From Kappaphycus alvarezii (Eukaryota > Rhodophyta > Florideophyceae > Gigartinales > Solieriaceae), in the NCBI GenBank assembly GCA_002205965.3, contig NADL03000768.1, forward strand, positions 186,001 through 250,000: 64,000 nt of DNA, given 5' to 3'. The first letter of the stretch is position 1, and each line of letters begins with the position of its first letter. Positions 19,204-31,365 of this stretch are shown in pieces. The notes below the pieces were generated by a model. It was not told the DNA's origin, made no database searches, and worked only from the letters and a program-made list of their open reading frames with translations. The position numbers and the translations under genes are program-made.

Positions 19204-20199
19204 ACGTAGTTAATTTATGAATAACCTCCGCACGCTTCTGTGCGACATTGTCCAACCAATAAAGATTCACCACCACGCATGACGTTTAGGTGACGGAGCG
19301 GAAACACCCTCATAAAGCATCCAAATGGAGATAAATCTCGAGGAGTACAATCATACGCGAGATTATTACCGTAAAAGCCAATTATTTTGCACCTTTTCTT
19401 GGACACATTTTCATTAATAGGTGTGAAAACCCCCTGATTCTTCCATGATCGTCCATGAGAACAAACAGGTGCATCTGATTGATGCGCCGTGGAATTATCG
19501 GAATTCCCATCTGATGCCGACGAAGACGGTTGAAGAGCGCCCAAACCTTCATGTACCGCTTCGTTTGGCAATTGAGCGGTTCCTTCCTTCACTACAACGC
19601 CTGTTGGAGGTAATCCCTCTTTGATGTTGACAATCTTCAACGTGACAGTTTTGAGGCGATCACGTATCTTCCAGCTTGCCTCCACTAAATTCTTCCTTCG
19701 ACCGCTTACAATGTCGATGTGGACTGCAATGACGGTTCCAGCGAGAAATTTCGTATTTCAAGATGACCCGTACAAGCGCTTACATTTCGAAGCTTACGAA
19801 ACAAGGGAAGCATGGCAGTGTGTGATTTCCTGGAACGGTTCGTGGAACTATTTTTGCGAAAATTGAGGGGAAAATCGATGGGTATCGCGTCAGGGAAAGT
19901 TGTTCCTGCGTTGAGCAGAGTGAAAATTCTCGAAAAGTTTGTTTTGATCGAGTATCTACATGTTGAAAAGAGTACGTGGGAACTAAAAGAAGGCGGCTAA
20001 AATATTTTTGGATAAAAACAAATAGTTGGGAAAAGTTGTCCTCATATGAGGAAAATGGTCCATCAGACACTAGTTGTCGCATGAGCGCGGGTAAAGGGAG
20101 GAACACAGCGACCGACACCAACACAATACAGGTAGGGGCTTGTACTAGTATCTATTCAACAAGTTCAGTGTCATCAATTGATTACATTGTTTAAATTAC
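19204..20199. other. Unassigned region
   Basis: A minus-strand frame of 156 codons (19215-19685) and short plus-strand frames occur, but none contains a domain I recognise and they are likely open by chance. CCTCATATGAGG, a 12-bp palindrome, lies near 20043. This may be the LINE F 3' UTR followed by old, unrecognisable transposon sequence. Confidence 0.35.
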
Positions 20200-21910
20200 A
20201 TTGTTACAATCAATTAACGACAAGAGTATTTTCACAGTTTTCTCAAAAAACTAATACTGCAGTTACTTTTACGCATCTCTGTGCATCAGCCTGTCTATCT
20301 TCCGCAACGACAGTCCCGCTGCGGATGCCTACGACGCTCTATGCAAGTCTGGCCACCAGGCGCTGTACGGAATTGCTCTTACTGACGGAGGGGGCTCGAG
20401 AACATGGTAACTGGCGGCTTTGGAGAGGAATTCGATAAACAAACGTGTTGGCGAGTCGTGCTGTAGTCACAGCGCAGCGCGTAGTCACCGTAATAATCCA
20501 AGAGTGCGGTGCATCTCCCATTTTGGCACTTTGAAGAGGGAGGAAACAGTGGTGCCCCGAAATAGAACTCCACCCACGTCTTATAATTGCGATCGGAGAT
20601 TTAGGTGCCCAGGCCTGGAGCCGGTATGCATGAAAGCCCATCCTCGCAACCATCCATTGATAACGAGGCTCGGAATGCCACGGTCCTCTCATCCCCGTTT
20701 GGCATGGCATCAAACGCCTTTTACTCAACTAGGCGAGCGAGTTGCCCTTGACCAAACCACTGCCTTGAGTCGAAAGCCGTGAACTGGACAAACTTCTCGG
20801 GTGCCAATTGAGTCTCCCAATCATCATTTGCCCGAACTGCCGATGTGTAAGATTGGAAAGCAGTGTCCGGTAGCACAAAGAGAAGGGTAGAGGACAGGGC
20901 ACGCGTAAGGGATACGAAGTAAAGGAAGGCAACCACCGCAATCAGCTTAGCGGAGCGGAGCCCGATACTAAATGTTGGCTTGCGGGGCCGAAAGGGCGCA
21001 CTAGGAAGTTGTAATTTTCGAAAAGTTTCGGCGTCCAGGACCCCGTACACCCATCGCCGCAGCGTTTCTTCAACAGCGATGTTGAATTTCCCAGCTCCCT
21101 TATGAGTGGAATTAGAGAGAACTACACATAAGAGGTGGTTGATCCGACATACACCAAAGCAGGTCCGCAGTAGGTGGAGAGCTACATGAGCATCTTCCAG
21201 GGATAGCAGGGATATGAGGATAGGCAGTAACGAAGTGATGTGCCTTGAGAACTCGCGCTCCATGAATAGGTCCGACCCGATGGGAGCGCAGGGCACTTTT
21301 GTACTGTCGTCACAGTTCTGCCGAAGCTAATATGGGAGGGACTGCTGATCAGGTAGGGGGGGATGGTTGGTCACCAGCCGGCACACTTATCGATGCGGAG
21401 GTCCAAACCCAAACTGCGCACCTCCGGGGAGGAGAGGAACTGTACTGCCGTTCGAATGGCTTCATGGGTGCCAACTACAGTATATATCCATCTTCAAGTA
21501 CCACAGATGTAGGAGTATGCCAGGTTCTTGGAGGCGTTGACCTGGAACTGAAATGCAGGCCCGGCGTTAACTAGGATGCGTTAGGCCTTGCAGATCTCAT
21601 CAACAGAGCCAAGGAGGAGTCCATCATCGGCGTATCAGCGGTTCAAGTTGAAAGAACATTCCTCCGACATTTTCTGTACAGGAGGCTGTAAGCACAGATT
21701 AAAAGGGAATATACTTTCAGTATCTCCCTGCTGGGTTCCCTCTTTGCTGTAAAGCATGATGGGAGCGGCTTAGGGGCCCGGCCGCGCACGAATAGGGGCG
21801 GGGGACTGGTACCGTAAATCATGTTGATGAAACTCGCCAGGGAGTGAGCTTTGGATGGGGGGATGCGGAGGAGCTGCTGGTGATAAAAAGCGTTCAAATC
21901 ATTCTGGGCA
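20200..21910 (-). pseudogene. LINE G: decayed RT-endonuclease LINE, minus strand
   Basis: Read on the minus strand from 21900 downwards. AHSLASFINMIYGTSPPPLF is also present in LINE I (VARFVNMIYGRTQPPLL). A broken RT palm follows near 21620, with YADDGLLLGSV preceded by a stop. The post-RT region at 20721-21296 (MPCAPIGSDLFMEREFS; HVALHLLRTCFGVCRINHLL) is followed by a zinc knuckle-like KCQNGRCTALLDYYGDYALR near 20530. The nuclease end is lost. Frames change several times. Its 5' side abuts the leader of gypsy A at about 21912. Confidence 0.7.
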
Positions 21911-22173
21911 TCAACTCAGGACTGGAATTTGAAGGTGTGAGGAGAGCCAATCAGATTATAAAGCACATTTTTTTCAAAAATCATTGCTAGCAATCTGAGA
22001 ACCCGGCCTACCGTAGGCTTCGCATCGGGGGTAGTTAGCCCGAGAACCATCTGAGCGACTCCCCGTTACTCCAGGTGTTAAAGAGATCGTGTACACATGT
22101 ACACGTGTTAGGTGGAAAACTCCTCTCAGGTACCAAGCCAAGCACTGTTACTGCCTTGGTGAACCTAGTAGCT

Positions 22174-23015
22174 ATGGATCAGCCGCAAGTCAACCTAGAG
22201 TCCCCTACACAAATGGTGCATCAGCTGCAGCAGAATCTCAAGCATGCCAGTAACCAGATTACCGCATACAGATCAGAGCTTTCTATTGCAGGGCAAAGGG
22301 TATTTTATTTTCTTTTCTTTAATATGAACTGGTAAACGCGCGAAACCAGGCCAAGCCGTCAAGTAATGCACCTTTGGATAATCAGGCTGGCCCAAAGAAA
22401 AACAAGCCAACTACAATCACTGGGAAAGGATCAATTGGCAGCTGGTGTGCTCAGATGGACAACTACCTTGGAGCAAACTATGGCATTGGACCCCTGCACA
22501 TAGCACTCAGCTACTTGGCTGGCAATGCCCATGAGTGGTGGATGGTCCACTCCAAAACAGAAACATGGAAAGGAATAAATTCCCGACAGACCCTGAAGGG
22601 TGCTTTGATCCAGCGTTTTGAAACATTGAACCAAGAGAAGATCGCTAGAGACGAGCTCGCCCGCTGGAAACAAGTGAAAGGTTCCCCCACCTTCAACGAA
22701 GACTTCAACAAAAATGTATAATGACATCCCCCATATTGGAGTTAAAGACCAGATGGATCGTTACTCTCGCGGTTTAAAGCCCTATATCTCGAAGTCTTTG
22801 TGCATCAAAGAATAGGTCAAACTCTTCTACCTCATGAGGGATGCTGAGCGAGTGGAATCGGCCTATCAGCTTTCTGGACCCAGCAACCTCCCAAAGTCTT
22901 CTGCAGGGAAGAATGGAAATGGAAGCTCTTTTGTTGGAAACCATAGTCCATTACTCATTGAAATTGGGAACATAGAAGTGATAACGGGGCTGGAAAGTAA
23001 CAGTCACAAATTATA
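22174..23015 (+). pseudogene. Gypsy A gag
   Basis: Starts MDQPQVNLESPTQMVHQLQQ, a probable coiled coil. After a frame break it continues with GSIGSWCAQMDNYL, LAGNAHEWWMVHSK and ALIQRFETLNQEKIARDELA, the retrotransposon gag core also seen in gypsy B and C. A further break is followed by LMRDAERVESAYQ. The zinc knuckle is not preserved. Stops at several points make it non-functional. Confidence 0.75.
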
Positions 23016-23034
23016 GAACCAGATACTTCAAGAA

Positions 23035-26000
23035 TTGGTAAATGCTGTCAGTGTACGTATTACCGCCTATACTGAAACTCTTTCCTTTTCTGTAAGCTCA
23101 TTGAAGCGTTATGATGCAATTCATGGGAAAGAGTGTTGCGCCTCGCATAGAACAAAACTCAATTGCTTTAATAACGAGGTGAAATCCGAACGTAGAGGAA
23201 ATTTATTCTTCGGTATTGCTGATGATGCCTTTGTGAGTCTTTTTGTATCTTTCAATACTATAGTTAGTGATTTCGATGAGAAAAGTGAATTATTAGCAGT
23301 TTTACTTAGACCTTTACATTATAGTGAATCAAGAACACCAGTATACCCACGAGACGTACAGAAGGTTTTGGAAACATTTGCCGATGTATTTACAGAGAGG
23401 CTCCCAAGAGCTTTGTCACAGAGAACGAAATACGACTTTGAAAAAGAATTAGAGGAAGGCGCAAAACAACAGAAGAAAGAACTCGACAGACTTTCTGACA
23501 AAGAGATGTGAGAACTCTGAAAAAAGTTGGACGAGCTACTTGAAGCTGAGTTTATAAGACATTCTAAGAGCCCTTTGTTGGCTGTGGACCCTGTGCTGTC
23601 ACTGAAAACCAAAAGTGCGGGGGAGCATGGGCTGTTTTGGAGGGTGCCGTTTGGAAAGCGCATATGCGCCTCATCTCAAACTCAACGTGAAACGGGCTTC
23701 TGATTGGCTACTGCAAATGCTCATATACAACGTGGTGCGTACAAGTGCTGTGGCTCTAGTGGGTTGTTCTGGCGTACACGTGTGTAGCTAGTACATATGG
23801 CTATGCTGTACAGTACGGCTGTGCAGTACAGAGTGGACAGGTATGTACGTGGACATACAGTACAGGTTGATGGGTGTTGATGCACTATGGAGATGAGTCA
23901 AGTACAGTGGTGGCGGTTACAGTAGTTGCGTGTATACATGTCGTTGCATGTGTAAGAGTTCTGTTGTGAATTTGGGGACGTGTAGTGATAGTGTGGTTAC
24001 GTGCAGTTGGTGAGTTAGTGCATACACATGATTAAGAGATGTAGTGTTGTGCATCGTTGTGCACTATTAGTTGTAAGCTGGCATGAATTTGTGCCAGTGT
24101 TACCATGTCATGTCTTGTGATGATTGTTCGTATTGAGTGTCCCGCTTAGATGGCTAGGGTTTAGTTAGAGTAAGAGTTGAGTGAGAGTGTGGCGAAATAG
24201 TTATATATAAGTTTCGACTTGAGCACCTCCAAGTAAAATCTGGCCAGAGCTGGCGAACTTCCTTTCATTCCCCCCACCTTCCTTATCTAACCTTCCCTTT
24301 CAGCTTCAACCTCTATTACCCTTGGGGAGCTTTCGTTCTATTATTGAGCACAAAGAATAATGTTGTATGGATTTGTGTCGATTATAGTGCCTTAAATCGG
24401 CTTGCCGTAAAAAACAGATATCCGTTACCACTAATTGAAGACTTTTTCGACCAGCTTGGAGGAGCAAAGTACTTCGGCAAAATTGATCTTAGATCTGGTT
24501 AACACAAGACTAGACTACGTGAAGCTTCGATTCCATTTACCGCCTTTAGGACACGATATGGGAACTTTGAATTTCTTGTTCTACCGTTTGGACTCACAAA
24601 TTCCCCAGAAAATTTCATGAATCTTTTGAATGAAATTTTCAAGGATCAGCTCGACTTATTTGTGATTGTCTATCAGGATGACATTCTCATCTACAGTAAG
24701 ACATGGAAAGATCACTTGGATAATATTCGAACTGTATTCGAAATCCCAGAAGAGAAAAGTTGTTTGGCAAATTATCTAAGTAATTTTCTTTGGAGTTACA
24801 GAAGTGGAGAACCTAGAACACATCATTTCCCAAAGAGGTATTTCTGTTGATCAAAATAAGATAAGTGAAGTCATGGAATGGCCGATACCAAATAATAAGC
24901 AAAAAGTACAATCTTTTTTTGGTTTTGTAAATTACTACCGGAGATTCATAAGAGTATGTTCAATGCTTGCTAAAAACCCTGATAAAATTTACGAAAAAAA
25001 TGAATTTCCAATAGAGACACACCCAGGATTATTCCTTCAAAGTACTCAAGAAAATATGCAGTGCACCAGTTCTAAGATTTTTCGATGCTTCACTGCATAT
25101 CTAAGTAAGTACAGATGCGCCTTAGTATGCAATTGGCACAGTGCTGAAACAGGAAGAATATAGTTCTAGAACACCGGTCGCTTTTGCATCCAGGACTCTT
25201 AATTATGCTGAGAAAGACGATGCAGCCCATGGAAGGGAACTTCTAGCCACTGTACATTCCGTCAAGTGATGGATATCCTACTTTTACGGTAATTCATTCA
25301 CCGTTCACTCGGATCTGTATCTCCTAAGATACCTAGAAACCCAAGAAAACTTGTCCCCCTCGGACAAGTGAGATGGCTGGAAAGATTAGTTAATTTCGAC
25401 TTCAAGATAATCCACATCTATGGAAATTCAAATGTAGTGGCGAACGCACTATCGAGGCAACCACAAGATCTGCCGTCACCTGATCACCGGAGCAATTCAT
25501 TACTCCAAGAAGTTATTACCAAGAAATCCTCAGAATCCAATAACATTTCGACCATATCATTCATAAACACTGAGTTAGCGGGGTTGGTAGGAGGTTATGG
25601 TAGGGACTGGAACCTCAGAACCTATTATTAAGATCCGAAAGCTCTCTCTGAGAGTCGAGTAATGCTTTTACTTAGAAGCAAGAAGATCTGTGTACCGGAA
25701 GGAAATTTTAGAGTCAAGCTCTTGCATAAATATCATTGCGAGCCTAACATGGGACACTTAGGAATAAGCAAAAATATCAAAGGAATATCACCAAAGTTTT
25801 ATTGGAAAAATTCAAGATCGGACGTAATCCAGTACGCTCGTTCTTTCCAATGCAATAGAACCAAAGCAACCAATCCGAAGCCCGAAGGTCTATAACAACC
25901 ACTAGAACTATCGAAAACCAAATGGACCTACTTACCATGGATCTCATCACACATCTCCCAAAGTCGAGAAGTGGAAACAACGGCGTTTTAACAGTCGTAG

Positions 26001-26960
26001 ACAGACTTTATAGGATAAGAAGAATAGTAAAAACGAAACCAAACACAGATGCCCCTGAAACGGCTCTGCTGTTCAAGAATCACGTATAAAGACATCATGG
26101 ATTACCAGAGAATATCATATGTGACCGAGATCCCATCTTCATGAGCAAGTTTTGGACAAAAAGTTTTGCCCCAATAGGAAAAAAGATATCTCCTTTCTCT
26201 GCATAACACCCAAAAACTGATGGACAGTCGGAGATAATGAACAGTAAAATAGAGGAAATAATCCGTTCTTCCGTTAGCTTCGATAAATCATATTGGGATA
26301 ATTACCTGGTAGAGTTTTAAGTTGCTTACAACTCCTCTGTGTATGCAACCACAACTTTCTCACCATTTTTCCTCAATTATGGAATTGAACCAAGAACAGT
26401 ACAGTTGGAAGTTTTAGCTTCATATAATCCAGCTGGAGCAGGTTTCCTAAAATATATGCAAGAGGCATTAAGGAAAGCCTAGAATAAAATCCGAAAATCA
26501 AATGACTCCACCGCAAAATATGTAAATAATAAGAGAAAGACGTCTACGTTCAAGAATGTTTTTAAGGTTCGGCTATCAACAAAGAACATATCACTCGAAG
26601 ATGCAGTTGGATCACGGAAACTGAACCCAAAGTATTGTGATCCCTTTGAAATCAAAGAAGATATTAACGGTGTGACATAACGTCTATAGTTATCTCAACC
26701 AATGATTGACAGAGGAATACATAACCCGTTCCACGCTAGCCTTTTGAAACTGTTCTTTGAAGATGAATTCAACAGACAAATTCTACGTCCGCTCCGTCTC
26801 CAATTTCAAGATAGACATGAGGAATACGAAGTTGAATATATACTCGCTCACAAGAAGTAACGTTGAAAAAGTAACTCCCTTATCAAATTGAAGTGGTACG
26901 AAGATCATGATAATCGTGGCTTCCCGAATCATATCTTAAGAATTCACAAGAACTTTTGAA
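23035..26960 (+). pseudogene. Gypsy A protease remnant, RT, RNase H, integrase and chromodomain
   Basis: A protease-end and linker segment at 23035-23511 (SLKRYDAI...; YDFEKELEEGAKQQKKELDR) leads to the RT fingers, interrupted at 23576 by a solo LTR and resuming at 24319 with WGA. RT then has [41 protein letters not shown] and the catalytic box changed to YQDD (YQDDILIYSK). RNase H and integrase fragments follow (FYWKNSRSDVIQYARS; DGQSEIMNSKIEEI). The tail near 26815 (EYEVEYILAHKK) is a chromodomain remnant, which in related elements steers insertion to particular chromatin. Dozens of stops are present. Confidence 0.8.
23576..24318 (+). repeat. Solo LTR inside gypsy A RT (743 bp)
   Basis: The RT codons for SPW are split. 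CCCTT occurs at 23571-23575 and again at 24319-24323, and removing the insert joins S-P to W-G-A as in gypsy B and C. The insert begins TGTTGGCTG and ends CTCTATTA. It has a TATA box, GTTATATATAAG, near 24201 and many GTACAGTA-like words (for example near 23812-23870). No second copy of this LTR is in the window. Orientation is inferred from the TATA box. Confidence 0.75.
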
Positions 26961-27016
26961 CGGGTACGAGCAGAAACTCAAGAATCGGGGCGATTCTTCT
27001 CCTTAGGGGGGAGTGA

Positions 27017-27534
27017 TGCTTTATTTCACCTCACATGCCTTACAACTTTACACTAAATTACTGCATCTACTGTACTGTATATTAGAACAACTGGTAACCT
27101 TACAACCAGGACTAATAAGCACTTGGCTGTCATTGAAAGTTTCCTTAAAGTTCTGAACACTGTGTTTGGCCCAATTATTACACTTGGAATAGTTACGGGT
27201 GAGTCGCAAACAGGGCTACTATATCACTGCTTAACCAGTCAAAAGTGGCCTTCCCATCCCATGCCACCTGGACCAATGTACTACTTAAATCTTTTCACAG
27301 TATGTCACTCGTGCCAACTACAATTCTGAAAGCGCTACTTACGATACCGCCAGGGCTTTTTTACGGGAAAAACTTTGAATTCGCTACTGTTAGACTGCAT
27401 TTAAATTTAGTATATAGCTATCTTCAGTTCTATGTAAACCCTAGTTTGGAGCGACCGGCTTAGCACAGCCGGCCACAACCAAAGGTTCAACCGCAGTTTT
27501 ACCCAGATCTGCTTGTGTTCGCCTAACATCCCAC
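27017..27534 (+). repeat. Gypsy A 3' LTR (about 518 bp)
   Basis: Homologous over its length, in reverse orientation, to the gypsy B LTRs at 35262-35779 and 41687-42204. It starts TGCTTTATTTCACC just after the purine tract GGGGGGAGTGA and ends near CGCCTAACATCCCA. It is much diverged from the B copies, consistent with the decayed coding part. Confidence 0.85.
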
Positions 27535-27539
27535 GGCCA

Positions 27540-29521
27540 TTTCCGATCGAACTTTGGGATTCTAGCGCACAGATAGAATTTCCATCACTGCTGATTTTAG
27601 GTCAACCAGGTTTCGCTTTCATTTGCCGTCCTCACGCGGAACAAGCCAGAAAGCTGAAACCTCGTTCCGAGCCCGGACACTTCGTCGAGATGGAACCAGG
27701 CAACATGCTGATTAGGGTATACATTTCGGAATCGTTGGCTGATAAAGTCTTCAGGAGGGCCGAATTAACCACTATCTCGAACAAAAGACTCCCAGTAATT
27801 TCTTCCTTGCTTGATGTTCTTGCACGGAAGCATGAGATTGAGATCGCCAACGGAGATGAAATGGATTAAGGACAGGAAAACCTAATCCAATTTATGACTT
27901 CCGAGCATCACCGGAATCCAGAGATGGCTTTTCCTGACTGGAAGGAAACAATGAAGACGGTGTATGAACCCTTGATATTTGTGGAAGCCTGCAAAATCCC
28001 TCAGTGGGTCGAGGCTATAGAAAGAGACTATAATGCACTTATAAAAAGAAATGATTGGTTTTACGTTCCTCAAACTCCTGGAATAGTACCATTACCATTC
28101 AAACAGACCTTCAAATTTAAGCCTCTGGACTCCACAGGGAAACAATATATTGCATAAGCAAGATGTAGTCTCAGGGTGGATCGTCAACTGGCATACGTGG
28201 ACTTCGATCCGTAAATAATTTACGCTCAAGTCGCATCTCACGTGAATATACGTATGATATTCTCTGTAGCTGCACCAAACAATATTATCCTGGAAGGAGG
28301 CGATATTTCCAATTCATACCTCCATGGAGCAATTGATGTAGCAGTATACATGGAACGGCCGACAACCTCTTCCCGTCACACACCTAAGCCTGGGCACATA
28401 TGCACACTGGATAAGTCTATCTATGGTGTCGAACAAGAAGGGCAGCGGTTCATATCTTCACGAAAAGCGCTTCAATTGGGGAACGAAATTTTCCAACTCA
28501 GGAAACCGACTGTATTTAATTCAGAGTACGTAATACTAGCAGCTATAAATTACGATACCCAACTTTAGAACTTAAAAGATTTGTGGCCATCAATACTCGA
28601 CATCAAATTCTTGGGTGAACTGAAATCCTTCATCGGATGGACAGTCACTTGTTCTCCACTGGAAACTCGGATCGACCAAACGCGCTATGCAAAGACCCTT
28701 CTACTAGCATACGAAATGGGCCAATAAAATGCTGTTCTGACTCCCGATGGACATCAAACTGCTTGTCCCAGCAAAATGGGGAGGGGGGGTAGACACTATA
28801 TGGGAGTGAGAATAAAGTTTATCGAAGCATAATCGGCGGATTAGTCTACTAAGCCGTCTCCTCTCCACCCGACTTGTCATTCCCCGTGCTTGCATTAGCT
28901 CGTCAAGTCAATGCCTCGACTGAGCGTCATATGAAGCTAGTTAAACGACTCTTTCTTTGTCTAAACGGGACCATTCACTTAGGACTCCACTACAGTACCA
29001 CGTACGGTATCACAGCAGATTCTATCGGTGCTTCCGTTGCTGCCGACTGGGGCAGATGTATGAATACCAGGCTATCAACAACTAGGTTCATGATAGACAT
29101 CAACGGTTCACCAATCTACTGTAATTCGAAGCGGCAGAAAATCATAGAAAACTCTTCTGCAAAGTCCGATGTTGTTGCGCTGGCAGCTTGTGGAAAAAAG
29201 GTATCTCGGATAAGGAAAATCTTTTAGAAAATATGTCATCAAGCTCATTGGACTGATGGTCGCCACTTCTGCCCAGCTTTTATCAACTCAGACAAAACTA
29301 TGGCCATTTCAATGGCTTCGGCAGATCATTTGACTCCCAAGAACAAGCAGATCGATCTCAGGACGTACGCAGTTAAAGAAATGATCCGTGGTGGCATCAT
29401 TAAGCTGGAGCACTTTAGTTTTAACCACAATAGGGCGAATTTACTAGCAAAATTAATGTCGAAAGATGATTTGGGATGGATGATTGGCTTGTGGTACTTG
29501 GAAAACTACGGGACTTTTTAG
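27540..29521 (+). pseudogene. Decayed Ty1/copia pol (integrase end, RT, RNase H)
   Basis: The first part (27540-27869) matches the copia integrase C-terminal region (FICRPHAEQARKLKPRSEPG HFVEM). RT starts near 27960 with IPQWVEAIERDYNALIKRND, followed by DISNSYLHGAIDVAVYMERP and SIYGVEQEGQRF. RNase H pieces lie at 28874-29510 (KLVKRLFLCLNGTIHLGLHY; HFSFNHNRANLLAKLMSKDD). It is distinct from copia D at the sequence level. The catalytic YVDD is not preserved. Its 5' part must once have lain on the other side of gypsy A, but is not present. Confidence 0.75.
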
Positions 29522-30268
29522 TGGACATTCTTCCTTGTTTTAATTTAATTCCCACTTTTAAGCTGCATTAGCTGATTCATGAAAATGAAATCGCAGCAGC
29601 AGAGTAAAAAAAGCAGTAGAAGGAAAGCAAATGAAACAGGAGCAGGAAGCAAATGAAGCAGCAGCAGATAAAGACTTCAAATCCAAAAGATAAATCAGCA
29701 GCTGAACAAAAAAGCAGCAGAGGCAGCTGAGAACCCTATTCGGAGTGGATGTCTCCTCCTTCCGAGGATTTCGTCAAATTGAAATTGCTACAGTACAATG
29801 CGAGAGGACAAATCATGTCCTGGGTTACATCATTGTCCTGGGTGCACTTAATCATCAGCGTACTGTATTGGGTCTACAATCAATCATCGAGAGTCAACAT
29901 GCATTTCTCTCTGGTAGACTGTAGTATCCTAGTACAATTTCCTAGGGCTTCTACAGTATATAAAGGCATTACGCCCATACCCCATTACGCTGTAGGTATA
30001 CCCTTTTTGAGTCGATTGCGGTTGTCTGGAAAACCATGGGATAGGTCGGAAATATCTTCCAACAGTAAAACACCCAAACGTTCCCCCCGTATATAAAGGA
30101 CACCCGAGTCCCCTCAGTGGGACTCGAGCGAACAAGAACCTGCCATCTTCCAAAATTCCTTTCTTCAGTACCGTAGATCTCGGGAACAAACGCTTGTCAA
30201 AGCACCAAACTTTGCAGACAGATTCAGGGTAGAGTTAGTTTCAAGGCAGAACCACAAAGGACAGCAAC
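29522..30268 (+). other. Probable remains of copia LTR/leader sequence
   Basis: No gene. A GCAGCAGCAG-rich stretch (29590-29730) lies just after the copia RNase H end. Two TATA-like words, CAGTATATAAAGG near 29955 and CGTATATAAAGG near 30091, suggest LTR promoter sequence, perhaps two related units. I could not define LTR ends or a duplication. Confidence 0.35.
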
Positions 30269-30269
30269 A

Positions 30270-31360
30270 ATGAATCTAGCGTCGTATGCGGCCAGCGTCA
30301 TCGAATCCGAACAAGTGACATGTCCCGATGATCCTAGCGTAGCCCATCACCGTGCAAAAAGCTACGCACATGCTGATATCCACCTTCTCGAGTTTGTTCG
30401 ACGACTCCACCCAAGTTTTTCTGACGGACATAGTGGTCTCTCAGAGACGCTGACAGCGGCCAATCTTGCAAAAAAGCCCGACAATAGACACAGTACTTTG
30501 CATCGAGCATGGTGCAAGTCTACAGCAAGGTATTCTGGGAAGAAGACGAATGGGAGAGGTTCCCAAGCACCATGCTGCATACGAAAGATGATATTCGGCG
30601 AAGGATCCGCCGCCAGGAATAATTAGAGACGCCTGTTGCAGCCTTTCTCACCGCACATCCGTCTGCGGTCAGCCGGGCCTATAATAAGATGTGCTCAGTT
30701 ATGTTACGCCGCCACCTGGGAGTTCAGGTTTTTGACAAAACTGTGCCGCTGTAATGCGCGGAGTGCAACAGGTCCATGGATAACCGAAGTGACCATGCAG
30801 TGGATTTTTTCAAAAAAGGCCTGGGAAGGACTGACCGGCACAATGCCCAAGTGAAGGTATTTGGCCGACAAGTGTTCAACGCAGCAGAAGTTGGCGTCCA
30901 ATATGAGGTGAAATACTTACTTTCCGGACTGAATGCACGGCCTGCCGACATTCTAGTGTACCCGAGGTCGGAAGAGATCAACACCTTGCCGCCCCACCCA
31001 GTATCGTACGTCTCACAGTAACATCGCCATTACAAGAGGGGTTCATGTCCAATGGAGCGCGTGAGGCGCGCGCCGTTGCCAATGCAGCGGAAAGACGGAA
31101 AAATAGGGAGCTTGCCAGCAAAGTAGCAGCCATCTCCAGTGAAGCCCTCCCAGGGCGATCAAAACTGGGATGGAAGTTAGTGCCGCTAGCCTTCGACTCA
31201 CTTGGATCGCCGCCTGCGACGACGTCGAAGGTAATTGACGAATACGCGGTCGCTGTCGCAACCCGCAGCGGATGCTCGACGGGAGGAGTGAAGACTCGGC
31301 TTCATCGGCAGCTTAGTTATGTGATTTGGTGGGGAATTTTTTTGGTTATTTTAATGCATG
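30270..31360 (+). pseudogene. LINE H: post-RT and endonuclease end, plus strand
   Basis: Frames begin MNLASYAASVIESEQVTCPD (post-RT region). They continue near 30580-30780 with AAFLTAHPSAVSRAYNKM and a zinc knuckle CAECNRSMDNRSDHAVDF, then RHNAQVKVF and the nuclease motif VQYEVKYLLSGLNARPADIL. The C-terminal piece LHRQLSYVIWWGIFLVILMH resembles the corresponding end of LINE I (YQRISCTLWSSVAMAILSRA). Frame breaks and stops are frequent. The 3' end is cut by the solo LTR at 31366. Confidence 0.75.
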
Positions 31361-31365
31361 GAAGA

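Larger units (their letters stand above)
21912..27534 (+). mobile_element. Gypsy A: decayed chromovirus, 5' end missing
   Basis: The leader (GGAATTTGAAGGTG... from 21930) matches that of gypsy B (minus strand near 40425). Gag, protease-RT-RNase H and integrase follow in order, all with many stops, then a purine-rich tract TTAGGGGGGAG and a 3' LTR at 27017-27534. The 5' LTR and the front of the leader are gone, replaced by LINE G. The RT is split by a solo LTR at 23576-24318. The family is the same as gypsy B, judged from leader, gag, pol and LTR similarity. Confidence 0.85.

Noticed and set aside
19215-19685. 156-codon minus-strand gene
   Set aside because: No motif, no homologue in the window and mixed composition; probably open by chance.
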